From positions 6,908,229 to 6,972,228 of the forward strand of contig NZ_LT607803.1 in NCBI RefSeq assembly GCF_900090195.1: a stretch of DNA of 64,000 bases, written 5' to 3'. Shown one piece after another: positions 9,801 through 21,108 of the stretch (position 1 is the first letter of the stretch; each line of letters starts with the position of its first letter). The DNA comes from Variovorax sp. HW608 (GTDB lineage: Bacteria; Pseudomonadota; Gammaproteobacteria; Burkholderiales; Burkholderiaceae_C). A program made the position numbers and the translations under genes. Below the pieces are notes generated by a model, which worked only from the letters and a program-made list of their open reading frames with translations, was not told the DNA's origin and did no database searches.

Positions 9801-10208
9801 TTAACTCTGGACTGCGGCCAGCATGGTCTTGATCTTCGCGCTCAGGACGGTGAGGTTCGACTCGTAGCGCAGCGCGTTGTCGGCGAAGTTGATGCGCTCG
9901 ACATCCATGTCGACGGTGTTGCCGTCGATGCTCGACTGCGTGGGCACGCGGTAGAGCAGGTCCTGGTCGGGCATCGACTGGGTTTCGCCCGCGAGGTGGC
10001 GCGACGAGGTGGTGGTCATCGCGAACGACTGCGCCTGGCGGCCCTGCTCGACGGCCTGCGAGAGCCTGCTGCTGAAATCGAAGTCGCGCGCCTTGTAGTT
10101 GGGCGTGTCGGCGTGGGCGATGTTGGCCGCCAGCACTTCCTGGCGCTCGGCCCGCAGATTGAGGGCTTCGCGGTTGAAGCGAAGCGCTGCATCCAGCTTG
10201 TCGATCAT
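9801..10208 (-). CDS. flgB: Flagellar proximal-rod protein FlgB
   Basis: First gene of the minus-strand rod/hook operon; proximal rod subunit of 135 residues (E. coli 138). It begins MIDKLDAALRFNREALNLRA and has the axial motif LAANIAHADTPNYKARDFDF. The C-terminal helix NALRYESNLTVLSAKIKTML completes the fold. The GGAAAGAAG stretch just upstream is the likely ribosome-binding site. Confidence 0.95.
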   Translation of the reverse strand: MIDKLDAALRFNREALNLRAERQEVLAANIAHADTPNYKARDFDFSSRLSQAVEQGRQAQSFAMTTTSSRHLAGETQSMPDQDLLYRVPTQSSIDGNTVDMDVERINFADNALRYESNLTVLSAKIKTMLAAVQS

Positions 10209-10383
10209 CTTCTTTCCATCCTTTGTGGCATCGCGTCCGCACTGGGCATGGCGACAGATGGAAAGCGAGTCTATGCACGGGACGCTTTTGCAATGGCTCG
10301 AACAAAGGGGGTTTTAGCCAGCACTTCGCCACTTCACTTTCGGGGGCGTCTTCCTAGAATTTCCCGGCAACACATCGACTCCC
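10209..10383. promoter_or_regulatory. Divergent promoter region between flgB and flgA
   Basis: The 175-base non-coding interval separates the leftward flgBCDEFGHIJ operon from rightward flgA. Both must be driven from here. No clear sigma-28 element is visible, which fits class II flagellar genes that use a master regulator such as FlhDC with sigma-70 or, in other lineages, sigma-54. I could not identify the activator site by eye. Confidence 0.5.
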
Positions 10384-11088
10384 ATGGAACAACGCAAGAC
10401 CTTCAGTCGTCTCCTTCGCATCGTTCTGCCGGCATGCATGGCGGGCGTCGGCATGGCTTCGTTCGCGGCTTCCGAGTTGCCAGAGGAGGCGCGCGAGGCC
10501 GTCCAACGCTTGCTGCAGGTGCAGACCGCAGGCCTGCCGGGCAAGGCCAGGGTGACGTTCATGCCCACCACCGGTGCGCTTCCGCCGTGCAGCGACTTCG
10601 AGGCCTTCATGCCGACCGGCACGGCGCCGTGGGGGCGAGTGTCCATCGGCCTGCGCTGCCGTGGCGAGAAGCCGTGGACCCGCTTCGTTTCGGCCAACGT
10701 GGCGGTGGAAGGCCGCTACTACGTCGCGGCGCGCGCGATCGAGCCCGGCATGACGCTCGGCGCCGGCGACGTCGTCGAGCGCACCGGCGATCTCACTGCG
10801 CTGCCGCGCAACGTGGTCACCGAGGCGACCGCCTTGCGCGGCGTGACCAGTGCCCAGCGCATCGCGGCCGGCGCGCCGCTGCGCAAGGAACACATGCGCA
10901 GCATGATCGTGATCCAGCAGGGGCAGACGGTGCAGGTGGTCGCGCAGGGCGCGGGCTTCACCGTCAGCACCGAGGGCAGGGCCATGACGCGCGCCGAAGT
11001 CGGCGCCGCCGTGCAGGCCAAGACGCGCGACGGCCGCCTGGTGAGCGGCATTGCCGACGAAGAGGGCCAGATCCGGCTCGCGCAGTAG
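10384..11088 (+). CDS. flgA: Flagellar P-ring assembly chaperone FlgA
   Basis: Periplasmic chaperone for FlgI P-ring assembly. The 234-residue product has a basic N terminus and a Sec-type hydrophobic segment (IVLPACMAGVGMASFAASEL). The C-terminal SAF-type region contains YVAARAIEPGMTLGAGDV and ITSAQ-like GVTSAQRIAAGAPLRKEHM, followed by VVAQGAGFTVSTEGRAM, typical of FlgA. It is transcribed divergently from flgB and sits 113 bases upstream of flgM. Confidence 0.93.
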   Translation: MEQRKTFSRLLRIVLPACMAGVGMASFAASELPEEAREAVQRLLQVQTAGLPGKARVTFMPTTGALPPCSDFEAFMPTGTAPWGRVSIGLRCRGEKPWTRFVSANVAVEGRYYVAARAIEPGMTLGAGDVVERTGDLTALPRNVVTEATALRGVTSAQRIAAGAPLRKEHMRSMIVIQQGQTVQVVAQGAGFTVSTEGRAMTRAEVGAAVQAKTRDGRLVSGIADEEGQIRLAQ

Positions 11089-11146
11089 CGGCATACGTAA
11101 GGACGCGTAGTGGTCTCCATGGATCGCCAATCCGGCCTTCTGGCCC

Positions 11147-11173
11147 TAAAGTTCCGCTGCGTTTCGCCGATAT
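11147..11173 (+). promoter_or_regulatory. Sigma-28 (FliA) promoter for flgMN
   Basis: TAAAGTTC, 11 bases, GCCGATAT: seven of eight -35 bases and seven of eight -10 bases of the FliA consensus TAAAGTTT-N11-GCCGATAA, with exact spacing. It ends 28 bases before the flgM start codon. In enterics flgM has such a class III promoter, so the anti-sigma factor rises when its target is active. The class III assignment here is inferred. Confidence 0.85.
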
Positions 11174-11201
11174 AGGGGCGAGCCCCCTTTGAGGAACCAT
11201 C

Positions 11202-11492
11202 TTGAAAATCGATCAACCAGCGTCTCCGGCGACGCCTCTCATCCGCCCCGCGAAGCCGGGTTCCGCCTCCGCGACCGCCGCCGCAGCCGCCGGGGCGTCG
11301 AAGGACGCCACGCAGGTGTCGGCGCAGGTCCACACGCTGCCGAGCGCCACCGGCGGTGATTTCGACGCCGCCCGCGTCGCGGCGATCCGGGAGGACATCC
11401 GCGCCGGGCGCTACCAGGTCAACCCCGAACGCATCGCCGACGGCCTGATGGACAGCGTGCGCGACCTGCTCGATTCCGGAAAGAACTCATGA
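11202..11492 (+). CDS. flgM: Negative regulator of flagellin synthesis (anti-sigma-28) FlgM
   Basis: Small cytoplasmic protein that binds and inhibits FliA until it is exported through the finished hook. The 96-residue product begins MKIDQPASPATPL, and its C-terminal half carries the family core ARVAAIREDIRAGRYQVNPERIADGLMDS. The start is an unusual TTG: GAGGA lies 6 bases upstream, no in-frame ATG precedes the conserved N terminus, and MKI is the usual beginning. Its stop overlaps the flgN start (ATGA). Confidence 0.93.
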   Translation: MKIDQPASPATPLIRPAKPGSASATAAAAAGASKDATQVSAQVHTLPSATGGDFDAARVAAIREDIRAGRYQVNPERIADGLMDSVRDLLDSGKNS

Positions 11493-11944
11493 ACACGATG
11501 CTGCTGTACCTTCATGCGGAGAAAACCTGCATCGAGGAATTCCTGGTGCTACTCGCGCAGGAAGAGAGCGCCATGACCGAGCGCCGCTTCGCTGATCTGG
11601 AACAGATCACCGAACAGAAGGTACAGCTGCTCGACCGCATCGCCGAGATCGACCGCCAGCGCGAAACCGCGCAATCGGCGCTCGGCTTCGAACCCGGCGC
11701 CGCCGGCGCCGACGCCGCGGCCGCGGCCGGCGGCGAAGCGACCCGCCAGGCCTGGCAGGCCCTGCAGGGGCTGGCCGAGAAGGCCCGCGCCCACAACCTG
11801 CGCAACGGGTCCATCGTCCATACGCACCTGGACTTCACGCACAAGGCACTGCAGTTCCTGCAATCGAGCGTGCAGCTCTTCTACGGACCGGACGGCAACC
11901 GCAAGACCACCTCCGGCGGCCGCACGCGCCTCGCGATGGGCTGA
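11489..11944 (+). CDS. flgN: Flagellar export chaperone FlgN
   Basis: Cytoplasmic chaperone for the hook-associated proteins FlgK and FlgL. The 151-residue, mostly helical product has a FlgN-like N-terminal region (ACIEEFLVLLAQEESAM-type, about 8-60), an Ala/Gly-rich insert at about 65-85, and a C-terminal segment with LQFLQSSVQLFYGPDGN, the usual client-binding end. ATGA overlap with flgM indicates translational coupling. It ends 13 bases from the convergent reductase gene. Confidence 0.88.
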   Translation: MNTMLLYLHAEKTCIEEFLVLLAQEESAMTERRFADLEQITEQKVQLLDRIAEIDRQRETAQSALGFEPGAAGADAAAAAGGEATRQAWQALQGLAEKARAHNLRNGSIVHTHLDFTHKALQFLQSSVQLFYGPDGNRKTTSGGRTRLAMG

Positions 11945-11957
11945 TGAGCCTGCCGAA

Positions 11958-13091
11958 CTACTTGCTGGGATTGAGCAGGTACTTCTCGCCGGTCGCCTGC
12001 TTCGAATAGACCGCGATCTCGCCCAGCGAAAGCGCCTGGGTCAAGGACACTTCCTTCGTGTAGCGGCTCGCGAAGGTCGTCTTCAGCTCGGCGGCCACGC
12101 GCGCCTTGAGCTTCTCGGCACCTTCCGGGCCGATCTTCATCAGGAACGGAAACAGCAGCCAGCCCCCCATCCCCCAGCTCATGCCGAAGCCGCGCGTGAA
12201 CTCAGTCGGACCGCGATCGAGCCCGCCGTAGATGTAGACCTGCTTGTGCGTGGTGGTGCCGTAGCGGCTGTATTCGGTCGCGGTGCGCAAGAGCGCGGCT
12301 TCCATGCAGTTGAGGATCTGCCCGGCCAGCTTGCCGCCGCCGGTCGCATCGAAGGCCAGCGTCGCGCCGGTCGCGACCAGCGCGTCGGTCAGGTCCTGCA
12401 TGAAGGTCGGCGAGGCGGCGTTGCACACGTACTTGGCGCCGATGGCGCGCAGGATGTCTTCCTGCTCCTTCTTGCGCACGATGTTGACGAGCGGGATGCC
12501 GTCCTTGATGCAGATCCGGTTGAGCATCTGCCCGAGGTTCGAGGCCGCCGCGGTGTGCACCAGCGCCTTGTGGCCTTCGCGCCGCATCGTCTCGACCATG
12601 CCGAGCGCGGTGAGCGGATTGACGAAGGATGAGGCGCCTTCGGCCGACGTCGCGCCGTCCGGCAGCGCCATGCATTGGGCGACGTCGATGCAGCGGTATT
12701 GCGTGTACATCGCGCCGCCGATCATCGCCACGGCCTTGCCCAGCAGGGCCTGCGCCTGCGGCGAGGCACCGGCTGCCACGACGATGCCCGCGCCTTCGTT
12801 GCCGACCGGCATGGATTGGTCCGCGCGGCCGCCCATGCTCTTCATGGCCGCTTCGGGAATGCTTGCGGTCACGATGGGCCGCTCGGGCGTGCCCGAGGCC
12901 TTCGCGGTGCCCAGGTCCGCCGCGCCGAACAGCAGGCCCAGGTCGGACGGGTTCATCGGCGAGGCCTCGACCCGCACGACGACTTCGTTCGCGCCGGGCT
13001 GCGGGACGGCGTCCTCCTGAAGCGAGAGTTCCAGCTCGCCGCTGCTGCGGACCAGGGAACGGATTTGCAGGGTCTTGCTCGGCACGGTCAT
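11958..13091 (-). CDS. Zinc-type alcohol dehydrogenase-like (MDR) NAD(P)H-dependent oxidoreductase
   Basis: Medium-chain dehydrogenase/reductase of 377 residues. It has a GroES-like N-terminal domain (EVVVRVEASPMNPSDLGLL, about 38-56) and a Rossmann domain containing ALVHTAAASNLGQMLNRICI and LAFDATGGGKLAGQILNCM. No structural zinc Cys cluster is visible, which points to the quinone-oxidoreductase/enoyl-reductase branch rather than a zinc alcohol dehydrogenase. Substrate unknown. The ATG at 13091 matches the domain boundary; a long upstream extension is shadow sequence inside the CNNM gene. No operon partner is obvious. Confidence 0.88.
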   Translation of the reverse strand: MTVPSKTLQIRSLVRSSGELELSLQEDAVPQPGANEVVVRVEASPMNPSDLGLLFGAADLGTAKASGTPERPIVTASIPEAAMKSMGGRADQSMPVGNEGAGIVVAAGASPQAQALLGKAVAMIGGAMYTQYRCIDVAQCMALPDGATSAEGASSFVNPLTALGMVETMRREGHKALVHTAAASNLGQMLNRICIKDGIPLVNIVRKKEQEDILRAIGAKYVCNAASPTFMQDLTDALVATGATLAFDATGGGKLAGQILNCMEAALLRTATEYSRYGTTTHKQVYIYGGLDRGPTEFTRGFGMSWGMGGWLLFPFLMKIGPEGAEKLKARVAAELKTTFASRYTKEVSLTQALSLGEIAVYSKQATGEKYLLNPSK

Positions 13092-13144
13092 GGCAGGTCT
13101 CCGGAAGGGGGCCGGCCAGTATAGGAGCCGGGTCGGTTCTTCGC

Positions 13145-14458
13145 TCAGGGCGCCGCTTCGGGCGAGCGCGCATCGGCATACGCCAGCACGCGGTCGATCC
13201 GCCTGCCGTCGAGCGCAGCCACCTCGAAGCACCAGCCGACGCAATCGATGCGCTCGCCGACCTCGGGCAGCTGGCCCGAGACGAACATCAGCAGGCCCGC
13301 GACGGTGTTGTAGCGGCCGCGGTCCTCGTCCGGCAGTTCCCGGATGCCGAGCCGCGCGCGCAGCTCCGAAACCGGCATCAGGCCATCGAGCTCCCAGATG
13401 CCGTCGGCGCGCTGCCGCGCCCAGGCCTCGGCGTGGGTCGGCGCCTGCAACTCGCCGGTGATGGCTTCGAGCAGGTCGCGCGGCGTCATCAGCCCCTGTA
13501 CCACGCCGTATTCGTCGACCACGAAGACCAGCCGGCCGGCACGCGAGCGGAACTGCTCGAGCATTTCCATGCCGGTCAGTGTCTCGGGCACGAACATCGC
13601 CGCCTGCACCGCTTCTCCCACCGTGCCCTGATGCTCCGGGCCGAGCTTGAGAAGATGCGCCACGCTGGTCACGCCCACCACGTCGTCGAGCGAATTGCGG
13701 CACACCGGGTACCACGAGTGGACCTGGTTGCGTGCGCCCGCTTCCGATACCTTCCCGAGGCTCTGGGCAATGGTCAACGAGGCGTCGAGCCATTCGATGT
13801 CGGCGCGCGGCACCATCAGCGAAGTCAGCCGGCGGTCGTCGAGGTGGAACACGTTGCGCACCATCTGGTGCTCGTGCATCTCGATCACGCCGGCATCGAC
13901 GCCCTCCTCCAGGCTGGCGGAGATTTCCTCTTCGGTCACCACGCGGGCAGCGTTCGAATCGATGCGCAGCACCTTGAGCATGGCCGCGGTCGCGCTCGAC
14001 AGCAGCAGCACGAAGGGCTTGGCGATGGAAGCGAGCCAACGCATCGGCCGCGCCACGTAGCGGGCCACCGGCTCGGGGTAGAGCTGGCCGATGCGCTTGG
14101 GCACCAGCTCGCCGAAGAGGATCGTGAAGAAGGTGATGCAGCTCACCACGACCGCAGTCGAGGCGATGCTGGCGGTGCCCCGGCCCAGGCCCAACTCCTC
14201 CATCCAGGCGCCGAGAGGCTCGGCGAAGGCAGCCTCGCCGACAATGCCGCTCAGCATGCCGATCGAGGTGATGCCGATCTGCACCGTGGAAAGGAACTGC
14301 GTCGGGTCTCCCATGAGCTTGAGCGCCGCGGCAGCGCCCGCGTCCCCCGTCTCGGCCAGCGCGGCAAGGCGCGCGCGGCGGCTGGTGGCGAGGGCCATTT
14401 CGGACATTGCGAACAACGCGTTGAGCGTGGTTAGCGCGGCCAGGAGGAAAACGTCCAT
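13145..14458 (-). CDS. CNNM/CorC-type transmembrane protein with CBS pair (hemolysin-family)
   Basis: Inner-membrane protein of the HlyC/CorC family, often linked to magnesium or cobalt efflux and labelled hemolysin by history. Of 437 residues, the N-terminal DUF21/CNNM domain (about 1-190) holds three to four membrane helices with NALFAMSEMALATSRRARLA. A CBS pair follows (about 210-340, TSLMVPRADIEWL and MTPRDLLEAITGEL). The C-terminal CorC/HlyC domain (about 350-430) has YNTVAGLLM. It is divergent from apaH with only 23 bases between the starts, so the promoters must overlap coding sequence. Transport substrate not determinable. Confidence 0.92.
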   Translation of the reverse strand: MDVFLLAALTTLNALFAMSEMALATSRRARLAALAETGDAGAAAALKLMGDPTQFLSTVQIGITSIGMLSGIVGEAAFAEPLGAWMEELGLGRGTASIASTAVVVSCITFFTILFGELVPKRIGQLYPEPVARYVARPMRWLASIAKPFVLLLSSATAAMLKVLRIDSNAARVVTEEEISASLEEGVDAGVIEMHEHQMVRNVFHLDDRRLTSLMVPRADIEWLDASLTIAQSLGKVSEAGARNQVHSWYPVCRNSLDDVVGVTSVAHLLKLGPEHQGTVGEAVQAAMFVPETLTGMEMLEQFRSRAGRLVFVVDEYGVVQGLMTPRDLLEAITGELQAPTHAEAWARQRADGIWELDGLMPVSELRARLGIRELPDEDRGRYNTVAGLLMFVSGQLPEVGERIDCVGWCFEVAALDGRRIDRVLAYADARSPEAAP

Positions 14459-14481
14459 GAACGCAGGAGAGAATGGGGATC

Positions 14482-15324
14482 ATGGCACTTTACTTGATCG
14501 GTGATCTGCAGGGCTGCGACGAACCCCTGCAGCGCCTGCTGGACACGATCGCCTTCTCGCCCAGCCGCGACAGGCTGGTCGTGCTCGGCGACCTGGTCAA
14601 TCGCGGACCCGCATCGGCCAGGGTCCTGCGGCGCATGCAAGGCTACGGCAATGCGGCGCAAAGCCTGCTCGGCAATCACGACCTGCATCTTCTGGGCGTC
14701 GCGCACGGCGCCCGCAAGGCCGGGCGCAAGGACACGCTCGCCGCCGTGCTGGAGGCGCCGGACCGCGAAGCGATGCTCGACTGGCTGCGTCACCAGCACG
14801 TGGCGCTGCGCCATGACATCGGCGGCGGCACGCTGCTGACAGTGCACGCGGGCGTGCTGCCGCAATGGACGGTCGACGACACGATGCGCCTTGCGGCCGA
14901 GCTCGAATCGGCCCTGCGCGGGCCGGACGTCGCGGAGTTCTTTCGCACCATGTACGGCAACGAACCTGCCGGATGGAGCGATTCGCTGACCGGCACCGAG
15001 CGCCTGCGCGTGATCGTCAACGCGCTGACGCGCATGCGCTACTGCACCGCCGAGGGTGTGATGGAGTTCGAGTCGAAGGATGCGGAGGCCGGAGCGCCCG
15101 AGGGCTTCATGCCGTGGTTCGACGTGCCGGGCCGCAAGACGAGGACCGCGACGGTAGCTTTCGGCCACTGGTCAACGCTCGGATGGGTGTCCAGACCGGA
15201 CCTGATCTCGACCGACACCGGCTGCGTCTGGGGCGGCTGCCTGAGCGCCGTGCGGATCGGCGCCACGCCGCAGGAGCGCGAGCTGATCCAGGTGAAGTGC
15301 CCGCAAGCCCTAGAGCCGGGCTGA
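14482..15324 (+). CDS. apaH: Symmetrical bis(5'-nucleosyl)-tetraphosphatase ApaH
   Basis: Hydrolyses diadenosine tetraphosphate to two ADP. The 280-residue protein shows the metallophosphoesterase motifs in order: YLIGDLQGCDE, VVLGDLVNRGP, LLGNHDLHLL, LTVHAGVLP and FGHWSTLG. The Gln in GDLQG replaces the His of E. coli GDVHG; to my knowledge this is common in betaproteobacterial ApaH. The start at 14482 (MALYLIGD) aligns with E. coli MATYLIGD; an upstream ATG at 14473 adds three residues and has AGGAGAG close by, so it is possible. It is convergent with rhlE, 3 bases apart. Confidence 0.93.
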   Translation: MALYLIGDLQGCDEPLQRLLDTIAFSPSRDRLVVLGDLVNRGPASARVLRRMQGYGNAAQSLLGNHDLHLLGVAHGARKAGRKDTLAAVLEAPDREAMLDWLRHQHVALRHDIGGGTLLTVHAGVLPQWTVDDTMRLAAELESALRGPDVAEFFRTMYGNEPAGWSDSLTGTERLRVIVNALTRMRYCTAEGVMEFESKDAEAGAPEGFMPWFDVPGRKTRTATVAFGHWSTLGWVSRPDLISTDTGCVWGGCLSAVRIGATPQERELIQVKCPQALEPG

Positions 15325-15327
15325 AGG

Positions 15328-16788
<1,461 letters not shown>

Positions 16789-16866
16789 GAAGCCCGCTAT
16801 TGTCGCATTTACGGGTTACCCCCAGTTTCCGCGCACTTTGTGTCGCTTCGCCAACCCCCGGCTCGC

Positions 16867-17757
<891 letters not shown>

Positions 17758-17830
17758 GACTCGCTCCTTGCCGTCGTTCCCGCGGCGCTGGCAGCATGGT
17801 ACGCGCTGCCGAACGCCGCCACCCGAGTGC

Positions 17831-18397
<567 letters not shown>

Positions 18398-18470
18398 GGC
18401 AGGTCCTGTTTCGGGGCCGCTATTCTAGGGGCCCGGGCTCCCCCGAAACCTGTACGTCCATCCAGCGGAC

Positions 18471-19760
18471 TCAGCCCGCGAGCGCTTGGGAAATCACCGT
18501 GCGCTCGATCAGCCGGTCGTCGCCCAGCACGATCAGCGCGAACAGCAGCTCCTCGAGGTTCGCGGCCAGTGCGGTCTTGCGCGCGATCAGCGGCGTGGCC
18601 TTCGGATCGATGACCACGAAGTCGGCCTCGCAGCCGGGCTGCAGGTTGCCGATGACGCCCTCCAGCCCCAGCGCCCGCGCGGCGCCCGCCGTATGGCGCC
18701 ACCAGAGCTGCGAGGGCGGGATGCTGACGCCGGGCTTGGTCTGGCCCTCGCGGCCGGCGTAGTAGGCCGCCATCATCGTGGTGAAGGGGCTGAAGCTGGT
18801 ACCACCGCCGACGTCGCTCGCGAGGCCGTAGCGGTAGCCGATGCGGTCGGCGCCCTCGAAATCGAAGAAGCCGCTGCCGAGGAAAAGGTTGCTGGTCGGA
18901 CTCACCGCCGCCGCGCTGCCGGTCTCGCGCATCAGGCGGCGGTCGTCGTCGTCGAAGTGGATGCAGTGCGCGTAGACGGCGCGCTCGCGCATCAGGCCGA
19001 AACCCGCGTAGATGTCGAGGTAGGAACGCGCCTGCGGGAACAGCTCGCGGGCCCAGCGGACCTCGTCCCTGTTCTCGGCCACATGCGAGTGGATCCAGGT
19101 GTCGGGGTACTTCGCCGCCAGCTCGCCGGCGCCGCGCAGCTGGGCATCGGTGCTGGTGGGCGCGAAGCGCGGCGTGATCGCATAGCCGAGGCGGTCGACG
19201 TTGTGCCACTTGCGGATGAGCTGCTCCGAGTCGATCAGACTCTGTTCAGCTTTGTCACGTACACCGTCGGGCGAATGGCGATCCTGAAGCACCTTGCCGG
19301 TCATCATGCGCAGGCGGCGGCGCTGCGCGGCCTCGAAGAAGGCATCGACCGACTGCGGATGCGAGGTCGCGAAGGTCAGCGAGGTCGTGACGCCGTTGCG
19401 CATCAGCTCATCAAGAAACACCTCCGCCACCTCGGCCGCATGGACCGGGTCGGCAAAGCGGGTTTCCGCCGGGAAGGTGTAGTTCTCGAGCCAGGGGAGA
19501 AGGCCGTCGGCAGGCGCTCCGATGATGTCGGTCTGCGGATAGTGGATATGCATGTCCACGAAGCCCGGCGCGATGATGCGGCCCGGCCAATGCGTGACGG
19601 GCACCTGCGGATGGCGTGCAGCAACGGCGGCGTAAGTACCCGCATCCTGCACGCGCTGCCGCCCGTTGGCATCGGGGCCGACGACGACGAGGCCGTCTTC
19701 GTCATGGACCGGCTGGCCGGCGGAATCGAATCGCAACAGGGAGGCACGGTACGCTTGCAT
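18471..19760 (-). CDS. guaD: Guanine deaminase
   Basis: Deaminates guanine to xanthine, which XdhAB then oxidises. It is a 429-residue amidohydrolase with the metal-binding motif PGFVDMHIHYPQTDIIG (HxH near residue 74), THSHVAEN-like WIHSHVAENRDEVRW, AHCIHF, and SDVGGGTSFSPFTTM, typical of GuaD. The start at 19760 (MQAYRASLLRFD) matches the family; upstream in-frame codons are atypical. Although it sits 2 kb from the purine transporter block, its role fits that block. Palindromic sequence lies 46-76 bases upstream of the start. Confidence 0.94.
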   Translation of the reverse strand: MQAYRASLLRFDSAGQPVHDEDGLVVVGPDANGRQRVQDAGTYAAVAARHPQVPVTHWPGRIIAPGFVDMHIHYPQTDIIGAPADGLLPWLENYTFPAETRFADPVHAAEVAEVFLDELMRNGVTTSLTFATSHPQSVDAFFEAAQRRRLRMMTGKVLQDRHSPDGVRDKAEQSLIDSEQLIRKWHNVDRLGYAITPRFAPTSTDAQLRGAGELAAKYPDTWIHSHVAENRDEVRWARELFPQARSYLDIYAGFGLMRERAVYAHCIHFDDDDRRLMRETGSAAAVSPTSNLFLGSGFFDFEGADRIGYRYGLASDVGGGTSFSPFTTMMAAYYAGREGQTKPGVSIPPSQLWWRHTAGAARALGLEGVIGNLQPGCEADFVVIDPKATPLIARKTALAANLEELLFALIVLGDDRLIERTVISQALAG

Positions 19761-19805
19761 GGGCTCGGAGGGTAAGGCAGCAATGCGGGTACACGATGTG
19801 CTTGC

Positions 19806-19836
19806 GCATATGGCCGCTATATGCAGGGCATATGCC
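19806..19836. promoter_or_regulatory. Palindromic possible operator upstream of guaD
   Basis: Two adjacent symmetric elements: GCATAT-N7-ATATGC (19806-19824) and the perfect 10-base palindrome GGCATATGCC (19827-19836). They lie 46-76 bases upstream of the guaD ATG in an otherwise featureless 199-base gap between guaD and a divergent glycosyltransferase gene. Symmetry and placement suggest a regulator site. Which protein binds is unknown. Confidence 0.4.
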
Positions 19837-19959
19837 GACACGCCGCCACTGTAATCCGATGGTACGCTTCAGCGGTTCCGGTGCCTGCCCGACGGCTCCA
19901 CCCTCTTCCCCAGGTAGATCGATGAATTCACGCGACGCCATCAAGAGCGCCAATTCAAG

Positions 19960-21108
19960 ATGAAAGTACTTCTGATCGCCAACTACGTCCCCGACGGCCA
20001 GACCAGCATGCTCGCTTTCGGGCGCATGCTGGAACGCGAGATGCCCCGCGTCGGCTGCGATCTCAGGGTCATCTCGCCGCCCAAGCGGATGCTGCGCGTG
20101 CCGGTCGGCTCGCGCTGGTGGAAGTGGCTGGGCTATCTCGACAAGTTCGTGCTGTTCCTCCCGCTGGTCAAGCGGCAGCTGCGCTGGGCCGACGTGGTGC
20201 ACGTGGCGGACCATTCCAACAGCATGTACATCCCGTGGGTGAAGGACAAGCCGAACGTCATCACCTGCCATGACGTGATCGCGGTGCAGGCTGCGCTCGG
20301 GATGGTGGAAGGCTGGGATGTCGGCTGGACCGGCCGCCAGTTCCAGCGCCTGATTTCCAAGGGACTCGGAAAAGCCGACGTCGTGGCCTGCGTGTCGGCC
20401 ATGACCCAGCGCGAACTGCTCGCGCTGGGCCTTGCGGACGAGCGCCATGTCACCGTCGTCCAGAACGGCCTGAACGACAACTTCGCGCCGGTGGCAGCGG
20501 ACGAGGCGCAGCGTCTGATCGCGCGCTTCGGGCTCTCGGTGCAGGACAAGTACCTGATCCATGTGGGCTGGGACATGGACCGCAAGAACCGCCGCCGCGT
20601 CCTCGAAGCCTTCATCGCGCTGCAGGAGCGCGCCGCGGCGGCCGGCAAGCCGCCGATGGCGGAGCGCCTGCTTTTCGTCGGCCCGGAAATGGTGCCCGAA
20701 ATGGCCGAACTGGCGCAAAAGCACGGCGTGGCCGACCGCGTCAAGGCGGTGCAGAAGGTGTCCCACGAGGAGCTGCGCGCGCTCTATGCGAGCGCGACGG
20801 CGCTGCTCTTCCCTTCGCTCCAGGAGGGTTTCGGCTGGCCGATCATCGAGGCCCAGGCCTGCGGCTGCCCGGTCTTCACCTCCGATCTCGCACCGATGAA
20901 CGAGATCGGCGGCGCGGGCGCGGTGTACGTGGATCCGCGCGATCCCGCCGCCATGGCCGAGGCGCTGGAAGCGGCCGAACCGCGCCTGGCCGAGATGCGC
21001 CGCCTCGGCCTGGAGAACGCCACGCACTACAGCGCGGCGCAGATGGCCAGGAACTACAGGGCCGCCTACGAGCGCGCCATCGGCGAGCGCGAGACGCACG
21101 CATCATGA
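19960..21108 (+). CDS. Glycosyltransferase family 4 protein
   Basis: Predicted cytoplasmic or membrane-peripheral retaining glycosyltransferase, GT-B fold, 382 residues. The N-terminal Rossmann half begins MKVLLIANYVPDGQTSMLAF. The C-terminal half has the sugar-nucleotide donor signature SLQEGFGWPIIEAQACGCPV (EX7E-like, about 287-306). Its stop overlaps the start of the following acyltransferase (ATGA), so the two are co-translated and probably act on one surface glycan. No wzx/wzy, sugar-nucleotide synthesis or other polysaccharide genes are nearby, so the glycan cannot be named. Confidence 0.92.
   Translation: MKVLLIANYVPDGQTSMLAFGRMLEREMPRVGCDLRVISPPKRMLRVPVGSRWWKWLGYLDKFVLFLPLVKRQLRWADVVHVADHSNSMYIPWVKDKPNVITCHDVIAVQAALGMVEGWDVGWTGRQFQRLISKGLGKADVVACVSAMTQRELLALGLADERHVTVVQNGLNDNFAPVAADEAQRLIARFGLSVQDKYLIHVGWDMDRKNRRRVLEAFIALQERAAAAGKPPMAERLLFVGPEMVPEMAELAQKHGVADRVKAVQKVSHEELRALYASATALLFPSLQEGFGWPIIEAQACGCPVFTSDLAPMNEIGGAGAVYVDPRDPAAMAEALEAAEPRLAEMRRLGLENATHYSAAQMARNYRAAYERAIGERETHAS

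Noticed and set aside
9340-10332. Extension of the flgD frame to 559 codons
   Set aside because: The extra part overlaps flgC and flgB in another frame and lacks domain features; FlgD starts at 9339.
11240-11268. Resemblance of early flgM sequence to the dispersed GC-rich repeat
   Set aside because: CGCGAAGCCGGGTTCCGC is only partly similar and lies in conserved-looking flgM coding sequence. Treated as chance in GC-rich DNA.
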